NCBI GenBank assembly: GCA_002336855.1
Contig: DDEV01000096.1
Span: 2,906-41,559, forward strand
From: Leucobacter sp. UBA1945
GTDB lineage: Bacteria; Actinomycetota; Actinomycetes; Actinomycetales; Microbacteriaceae
Reading direction: 5' to 3'
Length of the DNA stretch: 38,654 nt
Part shown: positions 25,038-33,497 of the stretch, one piece after another
Position numbering within the stretch: the stretch's first letter is position 1
Layout of the letters: every line of letters begins with the position of its first letter
The notes under the pieces: model-generated
What the model saw: the letters and a program-made list of their open reading frames with translations, nothing else
Told to the model about the DNA's origin: nothing
Database searches by the model: none
Translations under genes and position numbers: made by a program

Positions 25038-25622
25038 GTGAGAAACGACACGTCAGCGCACGGCGGCAATGCCGTGCGCTTTGACGTATCCGCGGGCACC
25101 ACGAGCAACTCGGCCGAACAGAGCTCTCCTCGACGGCCCCGAAGGCGTCCCGGAGAGAACCGTGAACGCCTGTTAGCCGCCGGTATCGCTGTCTTTGGTA
25201 CCTACGGGTATCACGGGGCACAAACTGCCGCGATCGCCGCCCTCGCCGAGGTGCCGCAACCGCACGTGTATGCGAACTTCGCTACCAAGCAGGAGCTCTT
25301 TCTCGCCTGCGCCGAGCGCGTGTGCGAGCGGCTAGAGTCAGCTGCCGCCCGCCGGCCTTCTGAGTGCGATCATCCCATACACAGCGACAATGCTGCGAGC
25401 CGAGATGCGGCCGACAACGAGGACAGCATGGGCGATGAGCCTATGAACGGCGCCTTTCTGCTGCAGTGCATCGCTGCTTCTGCTGAGGTAAAGCTGCAGC
25501 CGGCGCTGGGCGCGCTCTTGCTGCGGCTACAACGCGGGGTAGGGGAGCAACGCGTGCTCGACCTCCTTGCTGTCTCTGCACGCGAGATCTTGCACAAGAA
25601 CCGGCCTCCGACTGAGCGATAA
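25038..25622 (+). CDS. TetR/AcrR-family regulator with unusual C-terminus
   Basis: A 194-residue repressor-like protein. After a basic, low-complexity lead (1-35, RRPRRRPGEN), the TetR helix-turn-helix is clear at about 38-85 (FGTYGYHGAQTAAIAALAEV, then VYANFATKQELF). The ligand domain is less usual: a polar, acidic stretch (about 105-135, with DNAASRDAADNEDS) interrupts it. The last 26 codons lie in a tract that recurs, mutated, 263 bases downstream. The C-terminus may therefore have been acquired or duplicated. The GTG start has no good ribosome-binding site and probably depends on the GNAT gene upstream. The target may be its own operon; no clear operator is seen. Confidence 0.75.
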   Translation: MRNDTSAHGGNAVRFDVSAGTTSNSAEQSSPRRPRRRPGENRERLLAAGIAVFGTYGYHGAQTAAIAALAEVPQPHVYANFATKQELFLACAERVCERLESAAARRPSECDHPIHSDNAASRDAADNEDSMGDEPMNGAFLLQCIAASAEVKLQPALGALLLRLQRGVGEQRVLDLLAVSAREILHKNRPPTER

Positions 25623-25630
25623 CCCCTCGC
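25545..25630 (+). repeat. direct repeat copy A (TetR 3' end)
   Basis: About 86 bases from GAGCAACGCGTGCTCGA on match copy B at 25808-25895 with a few substitutions and a two-base gap. This copy codes for the C-terminal 25 or so residues of the TetR protein and includes its stop codon. Confidence 0.85.
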
Positions 25631-25747
25631 CAAAGAGCGTTTCGGAAGACTCGCCGCGCACAACGAATTTCCCTTTCTCGAAACCAAAACAAAGTGGAGA
25701 AGGGGCATCCAACGTCTTCCTGAAGTCTGTGGTCAGTTGGCGTGAGA

Positions 25748-25795
25748 TCTTGCGCTCTGCGCTCTGCCCGCTGCCCACGAGCCCAGAGCGCAAGA
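25748..25795. repeat. 12-bp inverted repeat with 24-base spacer
   Basis: TCTTGCGCTCTG (25748-25759) pairs perfectly with CAGAGCGCAAGA (25784-25795). It lies just upstream of repeat copy B. No T-run follows on either side, so it is not an ordinary terminator. Confidence 0.75.
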
Positions 25796-25807
25796 GATCA
25801 TCCGGGT

Positions 25808-25895
25808 GAGCAGCGCGTGCTCGAGACCTCTTTGCTGCCTCTGCACGCGATATCTTGCACAAGAATCGGCCTCCGGCTGAGCGACAAGCGTCTCG
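25808..25895 (+). repeat. direct repeat copy B (decayed, non-coding)
   Basis: It starts GAGCAGCGCGTGCTCGAGA and runs parallel to copy A through TTGCACAAGAATCGGCCTCC. Relative to copy A it has an extra two bases (frameshift), a CGATATC for CGAGATC change, and CGACAAG in place of the stop region CGATAAC. It has no open frame of its own. Confidence 0.85.
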
Positions 25896-25978
25896 CTCGA
25901 GCTCCAGATGAGCTGACTAAATTCGACAAGGCACGGTAACGATGGATACGTGCTGGCGACCAAGAAAGCACAAGAAAC

Positions 25979-26022
25979 AGCGAGAGGCCCCGACCGGAAG
26001 AATCCAGTCGGGGCCTCTCGCT
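25979..26022. terminator. intrinsic terminator downstream of qcrB
   Basis: A perfect 16-bp GC-rich stem (25979-25994 with 26007-26022) closes a 12-base loop. On the minus strand it follows the qcrB stop by 20 bases and is trailed by GTTTCTTG; on the plus strand it is trailed by TTTGCC. It ends the ctaE-qcrCAB operon and may also stop read-through from the ctaF side. Confidence 0.88.
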
Positions 26023-26041
26023 TTGCCGTCACACTTGGGGC

Positions 26042-27655
26042 TTAGTGTCCCTCGTGCTCAGCCTGGTCGAGCTCGCCCTGCGAAGGCGGTACGACGCGGT
26101 CCTCGAAGAACCAGCGGCTGAAGCCGGCACGCAGGCGACGCGAGAACGGAATGCGTCCGTCGTCGTTGGGGCGCAGCATGAGTGGCTCGTAGCTGTGGTA
26201 GCTGACCAGCTGCCAACGCTCGTACTCGGTCACGGGCTTGTGCACCTCGATGTACTCGCCACCGGGCAGACGCACGATGCGACCCGACTCGTAGCCGTGC
26301 AGAGCGATCGAGCGATCCTTCTTCTGCAGAGCAAGGCAGATGCGCTTCGTGACCGCGTAAGCGACGATCGGGCCGAGGATCAGCAGGAGCTGCAGCGCGT
26401 GGATCACGCCTTCCATCGAGAGCTGGAAGTGGGTTGCCATCAAGTCAGAGCTTGCACCGGCCCACATGACCGCGTAGAAGGTCACGCCTGCCGCACCGAT
26501 CGCGGTGCGGGTGGGGGCGTTGCGCGGACGATCAAGAATGTGGTGCTCGCGCTGATCGCCGGTCACCCAAGCCTCGATGAAGGGGTAGATGGCGACGATC
26601 ACCAGGAAGATACCGATCACACCAAGCGGAATCAGCATGTTCCACGACCAGGTGTAACCGAACCACTCGGTCTCGAGCCCCGGCGGGATCAGGCGGAGCA
26701 TGCCGTCTGCGAAGCCGATGTACCAGTCAGGCTGGGTACCAGCCGACACGGGTGACGGGTCGTAGGGGCCATAGTTCCAGATCGGGTTAATGGCAACGAA
26801 CGTCGCGATCAGCATGATGACCCCGAAGACGATGAAGAAGAAGCCGCCAGCCTTTGCCGCGTACACAGGGAGCACGGGGAAGCCGACAACGTTCTGCTGA
26901 GTCTTGCCCGGGCCGGGGTACTGCGTGTGCTTGTGGATCACGACGAACGCGAGGTGAAGCGCAACGAAGAGGATCACGAGCGCGGGCAGCAGCATGATGT
27001 GCAGCATGTACAGGCGGCCGACGATGTCGGTACCGGGGAACTCGCCGCCGAAGAAGAAGAACGACAGGTAGGTTCCGATGACCGGAATGGCCTTGATGAT
27101 GCCATCAATGATGCGCAAGCCGTTGCCCGAGAGCACGTCGTCGGGGAGCGAGTAGCCGGTGAAGCCCTCGGCCATTGCCAGAACGAAGAGCACAAAGCCG
27201 ATCAGCCAGTTCAGCTCGCGCGGCTTGCGGAACGCACCGGTGAAGAAGATGCGTAGCATGTGCAGGCCGATTGAGGCTACGAACAGAAGCGCTGCCCAGT
27301 GGTGCACCTGGCGCATCAGCAGGCCGCCGCGAACACCGAACGAGATGTCGAGCGTCGAAGCCATGGCCGCCGACATCTCGATGCCCTTCATCGGCGTGTA
27401 TGCGCCGGTGTAGTGCGTCTCGACCATCGAAGCCTGGAAGAACAGGGTCAGGAAGGTACCTGAGAGCAGGATGACGACGAAGCTGTAAAGCGCGACCTCG
27501 CCGAGCAGGAACGACCAGTGGTCGGGGAAGACCTTGCGGCCGAACTCCTTGACTGCGACACCGATCTTGGTGCGGTCGTCAATGTAGCTGGCAGCCTTGG
27601 CGGTGAACGTTGAACCGCTCTGACTCTGAGTAGAAGGGGTAGTCACAGTGCTCAC
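26042..27655 (-). CDS. qcrB: cytochrome bc1 complex cytochrome b subunit
   Basis: A 537-residue membrane subunit with two b haems that oxidises menaquinol. Helices B and D carry the haem His pairs (for example VHHWAALLF and HLAFVVIHKH), and the quinol-oxidation site motif appears as GPYDPS with nearby PDWY. The last 100 residues form the soluble tail typical of actinobacterial QcrB (LHGYESGRIVRLPGGEY). The GTG start overlaps the qcrA stop (GTGA). It ends the operon ctaE-qcrC-qcrA-qcrB and is followed by the terminator at 25979-26022. In mycobacteria this subunit is the target of imidazopyridine drugs. Confidence 0.97.
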   Translation of the reverse strand: MSTVTTPSTQSQSGSTFTAKAASYIDDRTKIGVAVKEFGRKVFPDHWSFLLGEVALYSFVVILLSGTFLTLFFQASMVETHYTGAYTPMKGIEMSAAMASTLDISFGVRGGLLMRQVHHWAALLFVASIGLHMLRIFFTGAFRKPRELNWLIGFVLFVLAMAEGFTGYSLPDDVLSGNGLRIIDGIIKAIPVIGTYLSFFFFGGEFPGTDIVGRLYMLHIMLLPALVILFVALHLAFVVIHKHTQYPGPGKTQQNVVGFPVLPVYAAKAGGFFFIVFGVIMLIATFVAINPIWNYGPYDPSPVSAGTQPDWYIGFADGMLRLIPPGLETEWFGYTWSWNMLIPLGVIGIFLVIVAIYPFIEAWVTGDQREHHILDRPRNAPTRTAIGAAGVTFYAVMWAGASSDLMATHFQLSMEGVIHALQLLLILGPIVAYAVTKRICLALQKKDRSIALHGYESGRIVRLPGGEYIEVHKPVTEYERWQLVSYHSYEPLMLRPNDDGRIPFSRRLRAGFSRWFFEDRVVPPSQGELDQAEHEGH

Positions 27656-28740
27656 TTGAGGCGCTCCCAGAAGCTCGGGCCGACAGGTTCTTCGAAGTCG
27701 CTCTTTGCGATCAGGTATCCCTCGCTGTCAACAGTGATTGGCAGTTGGGGGAGCGGGCGCTTGGCTGGGCCGAACACGACCTTTGCCTGGTCACTCACAT
27801 CGAACTGCGACTGGTGGCAGGGGCAGAGCAGGTGGTGGGTGTGCTGCTCGTTCAGTGCCACGGGGCAGCCGACGTGCGTGCAGACCTTCGAGTACGCAAC
27901 GATGCCGTTGTACGACCAGTCCTTGCGCTCTTCAGGCTCTTTCAGATCGGCCTGATCGAGACGCATGAGCAGGACGATGGCCTTGGCCTTCTCGTCGAGC
28001 ACGTGAGTCGCATCGCCCAGGTTCTCGGGCACGACGTGGAACACCGAACCGATGGTCACGTCGGCGGCGCGAATTGCGGCACCGACCTCGGCGCCACCGA
28101 GGTCTCGAGAAAGGCGAGTGCCCTTTTCCCACATGGTGTGCTTCAGCAGCGTTACGGGATCCTGATCCTGCGGAGCGAGGCCGCGCAGCAGGGTGATGCC
28201 CGGAATCGGGAACGCGACGAGCGCGCCGATCAGGCTGTTGCGCACCAGCGTGCGGCGCGAGAAACCGGACTCTGTATCTGCGACCTCGAATACCTCGGCT
28301 GCAGCCTCGCGAACCGGCTCATCGCTGGGAACCGGGTGACGCTCATCGATCGACTCGTGGTCGGCCATGAGGGCCTTGCCCCAGTGCACTGCGCCAATAC
28401 CAATGGCGAGCAGCGCGAGGGTCATGCCGATACCGACGAACATGGTGTGCAGACGGATCTGCCACAGATCGCCAGTCTCAATCGGGAAGAACATGTACGC
28501 GAGAACCGCGCCAAGGCTTCCTACGATCGAGAGGTAGAAGAGCGTGTAGACGGTGCGCTCGGCGCGCTTGTCACGCTTGGGGTCGAGATCGGTGACCCGC
28601 TTACGGTGCGGGGGAAGACCGGGGTTCTGAACGACATCGGGCGCGATGATCGCGGTACCTACCGCTGCGCCTGCGTTGTCGTGGCTCTGAGCGGGGACAA
28701 CGGCGGTTTCGCCACCGCTGTTCTTCGCTTCCTCTGCCAT
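27652..28740 (-). CDS. qcrA: cytochrome bc1 complex Rieske iron-sulfur subunit
   Basis: A 362-residue Rieske protein. Three membrane helices (about 88-110, 125-147 and 188-210) are the actinobacterial arrangement; an SRRTLVRN pair precedes the third, as expected for Tat-dependent insertion. The [2Fe-2S] ligands are in CTHVGC (about 287-292) and CPCHQSQF (about 306-313), with the disulfide cysteines in the same boxes. It carries electrons from QcrB to QcrC. An AAGGAG site precedes ATG 28740. ErpA upstream on the other strand is a plausible cluster donor, and TatC a plausible insertion partner. Confidence 0.96.
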   Translation of the reverse strand: MAEEAKNSGGETAVVPAQSHDNAGAAVGTAIIAPDVVQNPGLPPHRKRVTDLDPKRDKRAERTVYTLFYLSIVGSLGAVLAYMFFPIETGDLWQIRLHTMFVGIGMTLALLAIGIGAVHWGKALMADHESIDERHPVPSDEPVREAAAEVFEVADTESGFSRRTLVRNSLIGALVAFPIPGITLLRGLAPQDQDPVTLLKHTMWEKGTRLSRDLGGAEVGAAIRAADVTIGSVFHVVPENLGDATHVLDEKAKAIVLLMRLDQADLKEPEERKDWSYNGIVAYSKVCTHVGCPVALNEQHTHHLLCPCHQSQFDVSDQAKVVFGPAKRPLPQLPITVDSEGYLIAKSDFEEPVGPSFWERLK

Positions 28741-28793
28741 GATGCTCCTTGTTTACTGACTGTTCTGAACGGTGCTGTGTAACGCGTTGTCGA

Positions 28794-29606
28794 CTAGTTC
28801 GACTTCGCCGTGACCCAGACCGTGAACGCGACGATGATGCCGAGACCGATAATCCAGATGAAGAGACCCTCGGCCACGGGGCCGATCGAACCGAGTGTCA
28901 GGCCGCCGACTGCGGGCTTCTCCTCGATGTACTTCAGGTAGCTGATGATGTCCGACTTCTGCTCCGGCGTAATGTTCGCGTCGTTGAAGACGGGCATGTT
29001 CTGCGGGCCGGTAACCATGGCCTCGTAGATGTGCGTAGCCGGAACACCCGTGAGCTTCGGGGCCCACTTGCCCTGAGTCAGCGCGCCACCGGCGCCAGCG
29101 ACGTTGTGGCACATTGCGCAGTTGATGCGGAAGAGCACGCCACCGTTTGCCACATCGGTGTCACCCGAGAGGTACTTTGCGTCGGGCAGATCGGGTCCCG
29201 GTGCGAGCGAGGCAACATATGCAGCGAGCTGCAGGGTCTGCTCTTCATCGAACTGCTTCGGCTTCACGAAACCCTGCGGTCCCTGGAAAGCGAGCGGCAT
29301 GCGGCCGGTGCCAACCTGGAAGTTCACAGACGCTGCGCCAGAGCCGATCAGCGAAGGGCCGTCGTTTGTGCCTTCTGCCGAGAGGCCGTGACAGGTGGCG
29401 CAGTTTGCGCCGAACAGCTTCTCGCCAGCGCTGATGTTGTTCTCGTCTTGGCTGAACTTCGCCCAGTCGACCTCTGCGCCTGCAGAGGTCTGGTTGAAGC
29501 CTGCGTACGCACCACCAGTCACAAGCAGACCAATGGCAACGAGAGCCACGGTTGCGAGGGGGTGACGCCTGCCGGTCTTGCCGGGGTTCTTCTTAAAGAG
29601 GGCCAT
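28794..29606 (-). CDS. qcrC: cytochrome bc1 complex di-haem cytochrome c subunit
   Basis: A 270-residue membrane-anchored cytochrome cc. An N-terminal helix (about 18-38) is followed by two haem c domains with CATCH (about 69-73) and CAMCH (about 170-174 region), each with a distal Met candidate (GRMPLAF and NMPVF). A C-terminal helix (about 242-264) anchors it. Two haems in one subunit replace a mobile cytochrome c and pass electrons straight to CuA of CtaC in the supercomplex, as known for mycobacteria and corynebacteria. It lies 20 bases after ctaE and 53 bases before qcrA. Confidence 0.96.
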   Translation of the reverse strand: MALFKKNPGKTGRRHPLATVALVAIGLLVTGGAYAGFNQTSAGAEVDWAKFSQDENNISAGEKLFGANCATCHGLSAEGTNDGPSLIGSGAASVNFQVGTGRMPLAFQGPQGFVKPKQFDEEQTLQLAAYVASLAPGPDLPDAKYLSGDTDVANGGVLFRINCAMCHNVAGAGGALTQGKWAPKLTGVPATHIYEAMVTGPQNMPVFNDANITPEQKSDIISYLKYIEEKPAVGGLTLGSIGPVAEGLFIWIIGLGIIVAFTVWVTAKSN

Positions 29607-29626
29607 GTTTCTCGGTAACTCCTGAG

Positions 29627-30256
29627 CTATTTGACCATGTAGATGACGATGAACAGGGCGATCCAGACAATGTCGACGAAGTGCCAGTAGTACGACACGA
29701 CGACCGCCGTCGTTTCTTCCTTCACAGTGAAGTTCTTGACCGCGTAGATACGGCCGATCACGAAGAGGAAGGCGAGTAGGCCGAGCGACACGTGAATGCC
29801 GTGGAAACCCGTGGTGAGGTAGAACGCCGAACCGTAGGGGTCACCGTTGAAGAGGATGTTCTCCGAGGTGAATGTTGCGTACTCCCAAGCCTGGCCGGCA
29901 ACAAAGATCGCGCCGAGGAAGAATGTGAGGTAGAACCACTCGACCGTTCCCCATTTGCCGACACCCTTGCCGGTTGCGTACGGCTGCATGCGCTCTGCCG
30001 CGAACACGCCCGCCTGGCAGGTGAACGACGACGCAACCAGAATGATCGTGTTGATGAGCGCGAACGTGAAGTTGTGCTTAGCTGTCTGCTCGGCCCACAA
30101 CTCCGGGTTCATCGCCCTGAGTGTGAAGTAGATGGCAAAAAGACCCGCGAAGAACATGAGCTCGCTACCGAGCCACACGATCGTGCCCACGGCGACCGTA
30201 TTCGGACGCTTGACCGCGGACACGGCTGATTGAGTATTCATGGTGGTTGTCGTCAC
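29627..30256 (-). CDS. ctaE: cytochrome c oxidase subunit III (aa3)
   Basis: A 209-residue protein with five membrane helices, the shorter actinobacterial form of subunit [23 protein letters not shown] begins helix 1 and [14 protein letters not shown] lies in a later one, as in the family. Two starts are possible: GTG 30256, with a CATAAT box six bases upstream (leaderless), or ATG 30241 with a GGAGGGG about 14 bases away. I prefer GTG 30256. The gene heads the ctaE-qcrC-qcrA-qcrB operon, an order conserved in actinobacteria, and is divergent from trpD. Confidence 0.95.
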   Translation of the reverse strand: MTTTTMNTQSAVSAVKRPNTVAVGTIVWLGSELMFFAGLFAIYFTLRAMNPELWAEQTAKHNFTFALINTIILVASSFTCQAGVFAAERMQPYATGKGVGKWGTVEWFYLTFFLGAIFVAGQAWEYATFTSENILFNGDPYGSAFYLTTGFHGIHVSLGLLAFLFVIGRIYAVKNFTVKEETTAVVVSYYWHFVDIVWIALFIVIYMVK

Positions 30257-30262
30257 CCCTCC

Positions 30263-30268
30263 ATTATG
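30263..30268 (-). promoter_or_regulatory. putative -10 box CATAAT for the ctaE-qcrCAB operon
   Basis: On the minus strand CATAAT (30268-30263) is followed by six bases and the GTG at 30256. The 179-bp gap to trpD is the only divergent control region for the respiratory operon. Confidence 0.45.
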
Positions 30269-30422
30269 GCTGAAAGTTTGATGTGTATCTTCCACATTCA
30301 CACGGCGCGCCGAACTCTCCGCACCTCGTTTGTGCCAGCCTATCGCGTCCAGGCCTATTCCTTTTCATCAGATGAAGGCGCGGCCCGGCGTCGCAACGGC
30401 GGCTTTGTCGCGCGTAAGCAAT

Positions 30423-30428
30423 TAGGAT
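30423..30428 (+). promoter_or_regulatory. putative -10 box TAGGAT for leaderless trpD mRNA
   Basis: TAGGAT is followed by seven bases (CGTACGT) and ATG 30436. There is no purine-rich ribosome-binding site. Confidence 0.5.
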
Positions 30429-30435
30429 CGTACGT

Positions 30436-31503
30436 ATGTTTGATGAACGCAGCTGGCCCGTCGTACTTACCGCGCTGCTTGAGGGTGGCGACCTCAGCGT
30501 CTCTCAGGCCGACTGGGCAATGGGTGAGTTCATGACGGGCAATGCGACACACGCGCAAATGGGTGCGTTTTTGATTGCACTGCAGCGTAAGGGCGTCACA
30601 GTTGATGAAATCGTGGGCTTCCGCGACGCGATTTTGGCCGAGGCGCGAGAGATCAAGCTGCCAGCGATGTCGCTCGATATCGTCGGCACCGGGGGAGACC
30701 GCTTCGGCACCGTGAATATCTCGACGATGGCCTCGGTGATCGCTGCCGCGTCGGGCATTCCGGTCGTGAAACACGGCAATAAGGCTGCCAGCAGCAAGTC
30801 GGGTTCGTCAGACGTGCTCACCGCCCTTGGAATCGATCTGACGCTCGAGCCCGACGCCCTCGCAAGCAGCTTCGAAGAAGCTGGCATTGCGTTTGTGCAC
30901 GCCGCGCGCTTCTTGCCGGGGTTTCGCCACGTCGCCCCCGTGCGTTCCGAGCTCGGCATTCAAACTGTGTTCAACTACCTCGGCCCACTGTGTAATCCGG
31001 TGCGGCCAGAGGCCACCGCGGCTGGCGTCGCCGACATTACGCGCGCTCCGCTCTTTGCCGACCTGTTCAGGTTTAGGGGAGCGACGGCGCTCGTGTTTCG
31101 GGGCGACGACGGGCTCGACGAACTGACAACGACCGGCCACTCCCACATCTGGGAGGTCAGCCGCGGCGCGCTCACCGAGCACGATCTCGATCCTCGCGAC
31201 CTCGGCATCGCCCGGGCTCGAATTGACGATCTCATCGGTGGCACTCCCGAGCAGAACGCCGCAGTCGTGCGGCGTGTGTTCGAGGGGGAGGAGGGTCCCG
31301 TGCGCGATATCGTGTTGCTCAACGCCGCAGCGGGAATTGTCACCTTCGACCTTGTGCGCGAGCCGGATTCGGTCGACATTCCGATTCTCGACCGCCTCCG
31401 CGTCGCGCTCGACACGGCTGCGCAGACGGTCGATTCGGGTGCCGCGCTCGCAAAGCTCGACGCATGGGTAGCATCGACAACTCGTCACGCCCAGGCCGAG
31501 TAG
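30436..31503 (+). CDS. trpD: anthranilate phosphoribosyltransferase
   Basis: A 355-residue enzyme that transfers phosphoribose from PRPP to anthranilate, the second step of tryptophan synthesis. The PRPP and magnesium motifs are clear: GTGGDRFGTVNIST (about 84-97), KHGNKAASSKSGSSDVL (about 113-129) and DDGLDE (about 229-234). Length is normal. No other trp gene is near; trpD is often isolated in actinobacteria, next to ctaE, as here. The message seems leaderless. Confidence 0.96.
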   Translation: MFDERSWPVVLTALLEGGDLSVSQADWAMGEFMTGNATHAQMGAFLIALQRKGVTVDEIVGFRDAILAEAREIKLPAMSLDIVGTGGDRFGTVNISTMASVIAAASGIPVVKHGNKAASSKSGSSDVLTALGIDLTLEPDALASSFEEAGIAFVHAARFLPGFRHVAPVRSELGIQTVFNYLGPLCNPVRPEATAAGVADITRAPLFADLFRFRGATALVFRGDDGLDELTTTGHSHIWEVSRGALTEHDLDPRDLGIARARIDDLIGGTPEQNAAVVRRVFEGEEGPVRDIVLLNAAAGIVTFDLVREPDSVDIPILDRLRVALDTAAQTVDSGAALAKLDAWVASTTRHAQAE

Positions 31504-31540
31504 CGGGTAAAGCGAGCGCCCGCACCGACAATCGCGCCGC

Positions 31541-32806
31541 TCAGTAGCGAATTGCGTCGATCACGCGCACTCTCGTCGCCACGATTGCCGGCACCAGCCC
31601 GGCGAGCGCTCCAGTGAGCACCGCCGCGCCTAGACCGATGATCGCGGCAACGAAGGGAAACGGCGGCACGTCTTGCAGCCCGTAGAAGAGGCTATTCATA
31701 ATGAGCGGGCTGCGCACCAAAGCCACTGCGAGCGCAATACCGAGCACGCCTGCGACCGCGGTGGCGACGACGCTTTCCATCATGACCGAGGCGAAGATTC
31801 GCCCGCCGCTCGCCCCGAAGCTTCGTCGCACGCCGATTTCGCGGATCCTTTGCCGCATTGCCACCAGCTGAATGTTGACAAGACTCAAGCCGCCAAGCAG
31901 CAGCACAATGCTCGAGATGGCGCTGGTGATGATCTGCATCATCAAGAAGCTCTGTTCGAAGTCTGGGCTCGCCCCCATGTCGCTGCGTGAGACCGTCAGC
32001 TGCGCGCCGTGAGGCAGACCGGCACGCAGATCCATTGCCAGTACCGGGCCGATCTCTGCGGCCTTCTTGCCGCTGACCCAGATCTCGCGACTCACCGAAA
32101 CCTCTTTTGGTACCGCGCCCACGCGTTGCACGTAGCTGTCGTACAGCATGTCGATGCGCAACTCCTGATCCCACTCACCAGCTTTCGGGAGCACGCCGAT
32201 GATCTGGTAAGTGCCGGTGAATGCCTCAGTCATGCCGAGCGTGGGGTGGGTATCGAGGGGAGGACTGCCGAGTTTCTCCCACAGTGGCGCTGAAACGACA
32301 ATCGGAGGGGCCAATAGCTCGGCATCGCCCGCACTGAACCAGCGCCCTTCTTGCAGCTTGGCGCGATGGATAATCGGATACGCGGGATCGTATTGCTTCG
32401 ACGGGATCATTGTTACGCCCTCGGGCAGCTGAGCCGGCACCTGCACCTGGCCGTCGATGAGGCGAGTGGTGTGTGTGAAACCATAGCGCTCGTTCACCGC
32501 CAAAAACCGTTCGTCGGCGGCCTTCCAGTCGACGGGGGAGCCGTCTTCGGTAAACGTGTCGATCCGTAGCGTCGCGATTCTGCCGCCCCAGCGTTCATTG
32601 TTCTCGAGCGTGGCCTGCTTCTGCAGTTCGCCGAGGCCTACGACGGCAGTGAGTGCGGCGACCGCTACCGCGATCCCAATGAGACTGAGGATCACGCGCA
32701 GTTTGTGGGTGCGCAGTTCGCCCCAGGCCTCGCCGAAAGTGCCGACAATGGCGGCAGAGACGCGCGACCAGGTTGAGTCTCTTGTGGTGGCTTTAGTCTG
32801 CGGCAT
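31541..32806 (-). CDS. MacB/FtsX-type ABC transporter permease
   Basis: A 421-residue membrane protein. One helix near 45-65 (HKLRVILSLIGIAVAVAAL), a large extracytoplasmic MacB-type domain (about 70-280) and three C-terminal helices (about 298-325, 348-375 and 388-412) make up the mechanotransmission fold. The conserved IREIGVRRSFGASGGRIF lies after the second helix. Such permeases drive export or membrane-stress work, not uptake. ATG 32806 overlaps the ATPase gene by 14 bases; the longer in-frame frame to 32887 is mostly antisense-like and rejected. With the ATPase and adaptor it forms one exporter; the substrate is unknown. Confidence 0.88.
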   Translation of the reverse strand: MPQTKATTRDSTWSRVSAAIVGTFGEAWGELRTHKLRVILSLIGIAVAVAALTAVVGLGELQKQATLENNERWGGRIATLRIDTFTEDGSPVDWKAADERFLAVNERYGFTHTTRLIDGQVQVPAQLPEGVTMIPSKQYDPAYPIIHRAKLQEGRWFSAGDAELLAPPIVVSAPLWEKLGSPPLDTHPTLGMTEAFTGTYQIIGVLPKAGEWDQELRIDMLYDSYVQRVGAVPKEVSVSREIWVSGKKAAEIGPVLAMDLRAGLPHGAQLTVSRSDMGASPDFEQSFLMMQIITSAISSIVLLLGGLSLVNIQLVAMRQRIREIGVRRSFGASGGRIFASVMMESVVATAVAGVLGIALAVALVRSPLIMNSLFYGLQDVPPFPFVAAIIGLGAAVLTGALAGLVPAIVATRVRVIDAIRY

Positions 32807-33497
32807 GTGTGGCACCCGTCTCGTCGGAGAGCACGCCGTGGTCGAGCCGCAAGCGCCGAAGGGCAAGCTCGGCAACGCTCGGGTCATGCGTGATGGTAAT
32901 CAGCGCTGCACCGTTCTCGGTCGACACCTCTTCGAGCAGCTCCATCACTGTCGTGCCGGTTTCGATATCGAGTGCACCGGTCGGTTCATCGGCGAGGATC
33001 ATCCGAGGCCTGCGCACGAGTGCCCTCGCGATGGCGACACGCTGCTGCTCACCGCCCGAGAGCTGATCGGGCATTGAATCGAGGCGATGCGAGAGCCCAA
33101 CGCGATCGAGCATGGTCTCCGCGAGCTGCTTGCGGCGCCAGAACGCGCTGCCGCTCGCGTAGCCGAGTGGCATCATGACGTTCTCGCGCGCGTTGAGCCC
33201 CGCGAGCAGATTGAACTGTTGAAACACATAACCGATTCCGCGGCCGCGCGTTCGGTCGAGCGTCGCTTTGCCGAGTTTGCCCGTGTGCACTCCGTCGAAC
33301 ACGACTTCGCCAGACGAGGGGGAGTCGAGCAGGCCCAGAATATTGAGCAGCGTGGTCTTGCCTGAACCACTGCGGCCGACCACCGCTACGTGCTCTCCTG
33401 AGTCGACATGCATATTGATATCGCGCAGAATATCAAGGCGGCTTCCATCTGGGAGCTCGACATGCTTCGAGACTCCGCTGATCTCGATCAGACTCAC
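32793..33497 (-). CDS. MacB/LolD-type ABC transporter ATPase
   Basis: A 234-residue nucleotide-binding subunit. Walker A is GRSGSGKTT (41-49), the signature is LSGGEQQRVAIARAL (about 145-159), Walker B is RMILADEPTGALD (about 165-177), and the switch His is in ITHDPSVA. The sequence order and the DEPTGALD form are typical of the MacB/LolD/FtsE group. GTG 33497 overlaps the adaptor stop (GTGA), and its end overlaps the permease start by 14 bases. All three parts are therefore made together. Confidence 0.92.
   Translation of the reverse strand: MSLIEISGVSKHVELPDGSRLDILRDINMHVDSGEHVAVVGRSGSGKTTLLNILGLLDSPSSGEVVFDGVHTGKLGKATLDRTRGRGIGYVFQQFNLLAGLNARENVMMPLGYASGSAFWRRKQLAETMLDRVGLSHRLDSMPDQLSGGEQQRVAIARALVRRPRMILADEPTGALDIETGTTVMELLEEVSTENGAALITITHDPSVAELALRRLRLDHGVLSDETGATHAAD

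Larger units (their letters stand above)
25623..26041. other. 419-bp non-coding stretch between TetR and qcrB
   Basis: No supportable gene. It holds copy B of the direct repeat, a 12-bp inverted repeat at 25748-25795, a partial third match to the repeat core around 25744-25753 (AGATCTTGC), and the qcrB terminator at 25979-26022. Several short frames on both strands cross it, but none has a start with a ribosome-binding site or a recognisable product. Confidence 0.7.

Noticed and set aside
25038..25622. TetR gene as a pseudogene
   Set aside because: The frame is open, the HTH is intact and the length is normal; only the C-terminal part is unusual.
25527..26032. Two overlapping minus-strand frames across the TetR 3' repeat
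   Set aside because: Their similarity to each other comes from the DNA repeat; starts lack ribosome-binding sites and no family is recognised.
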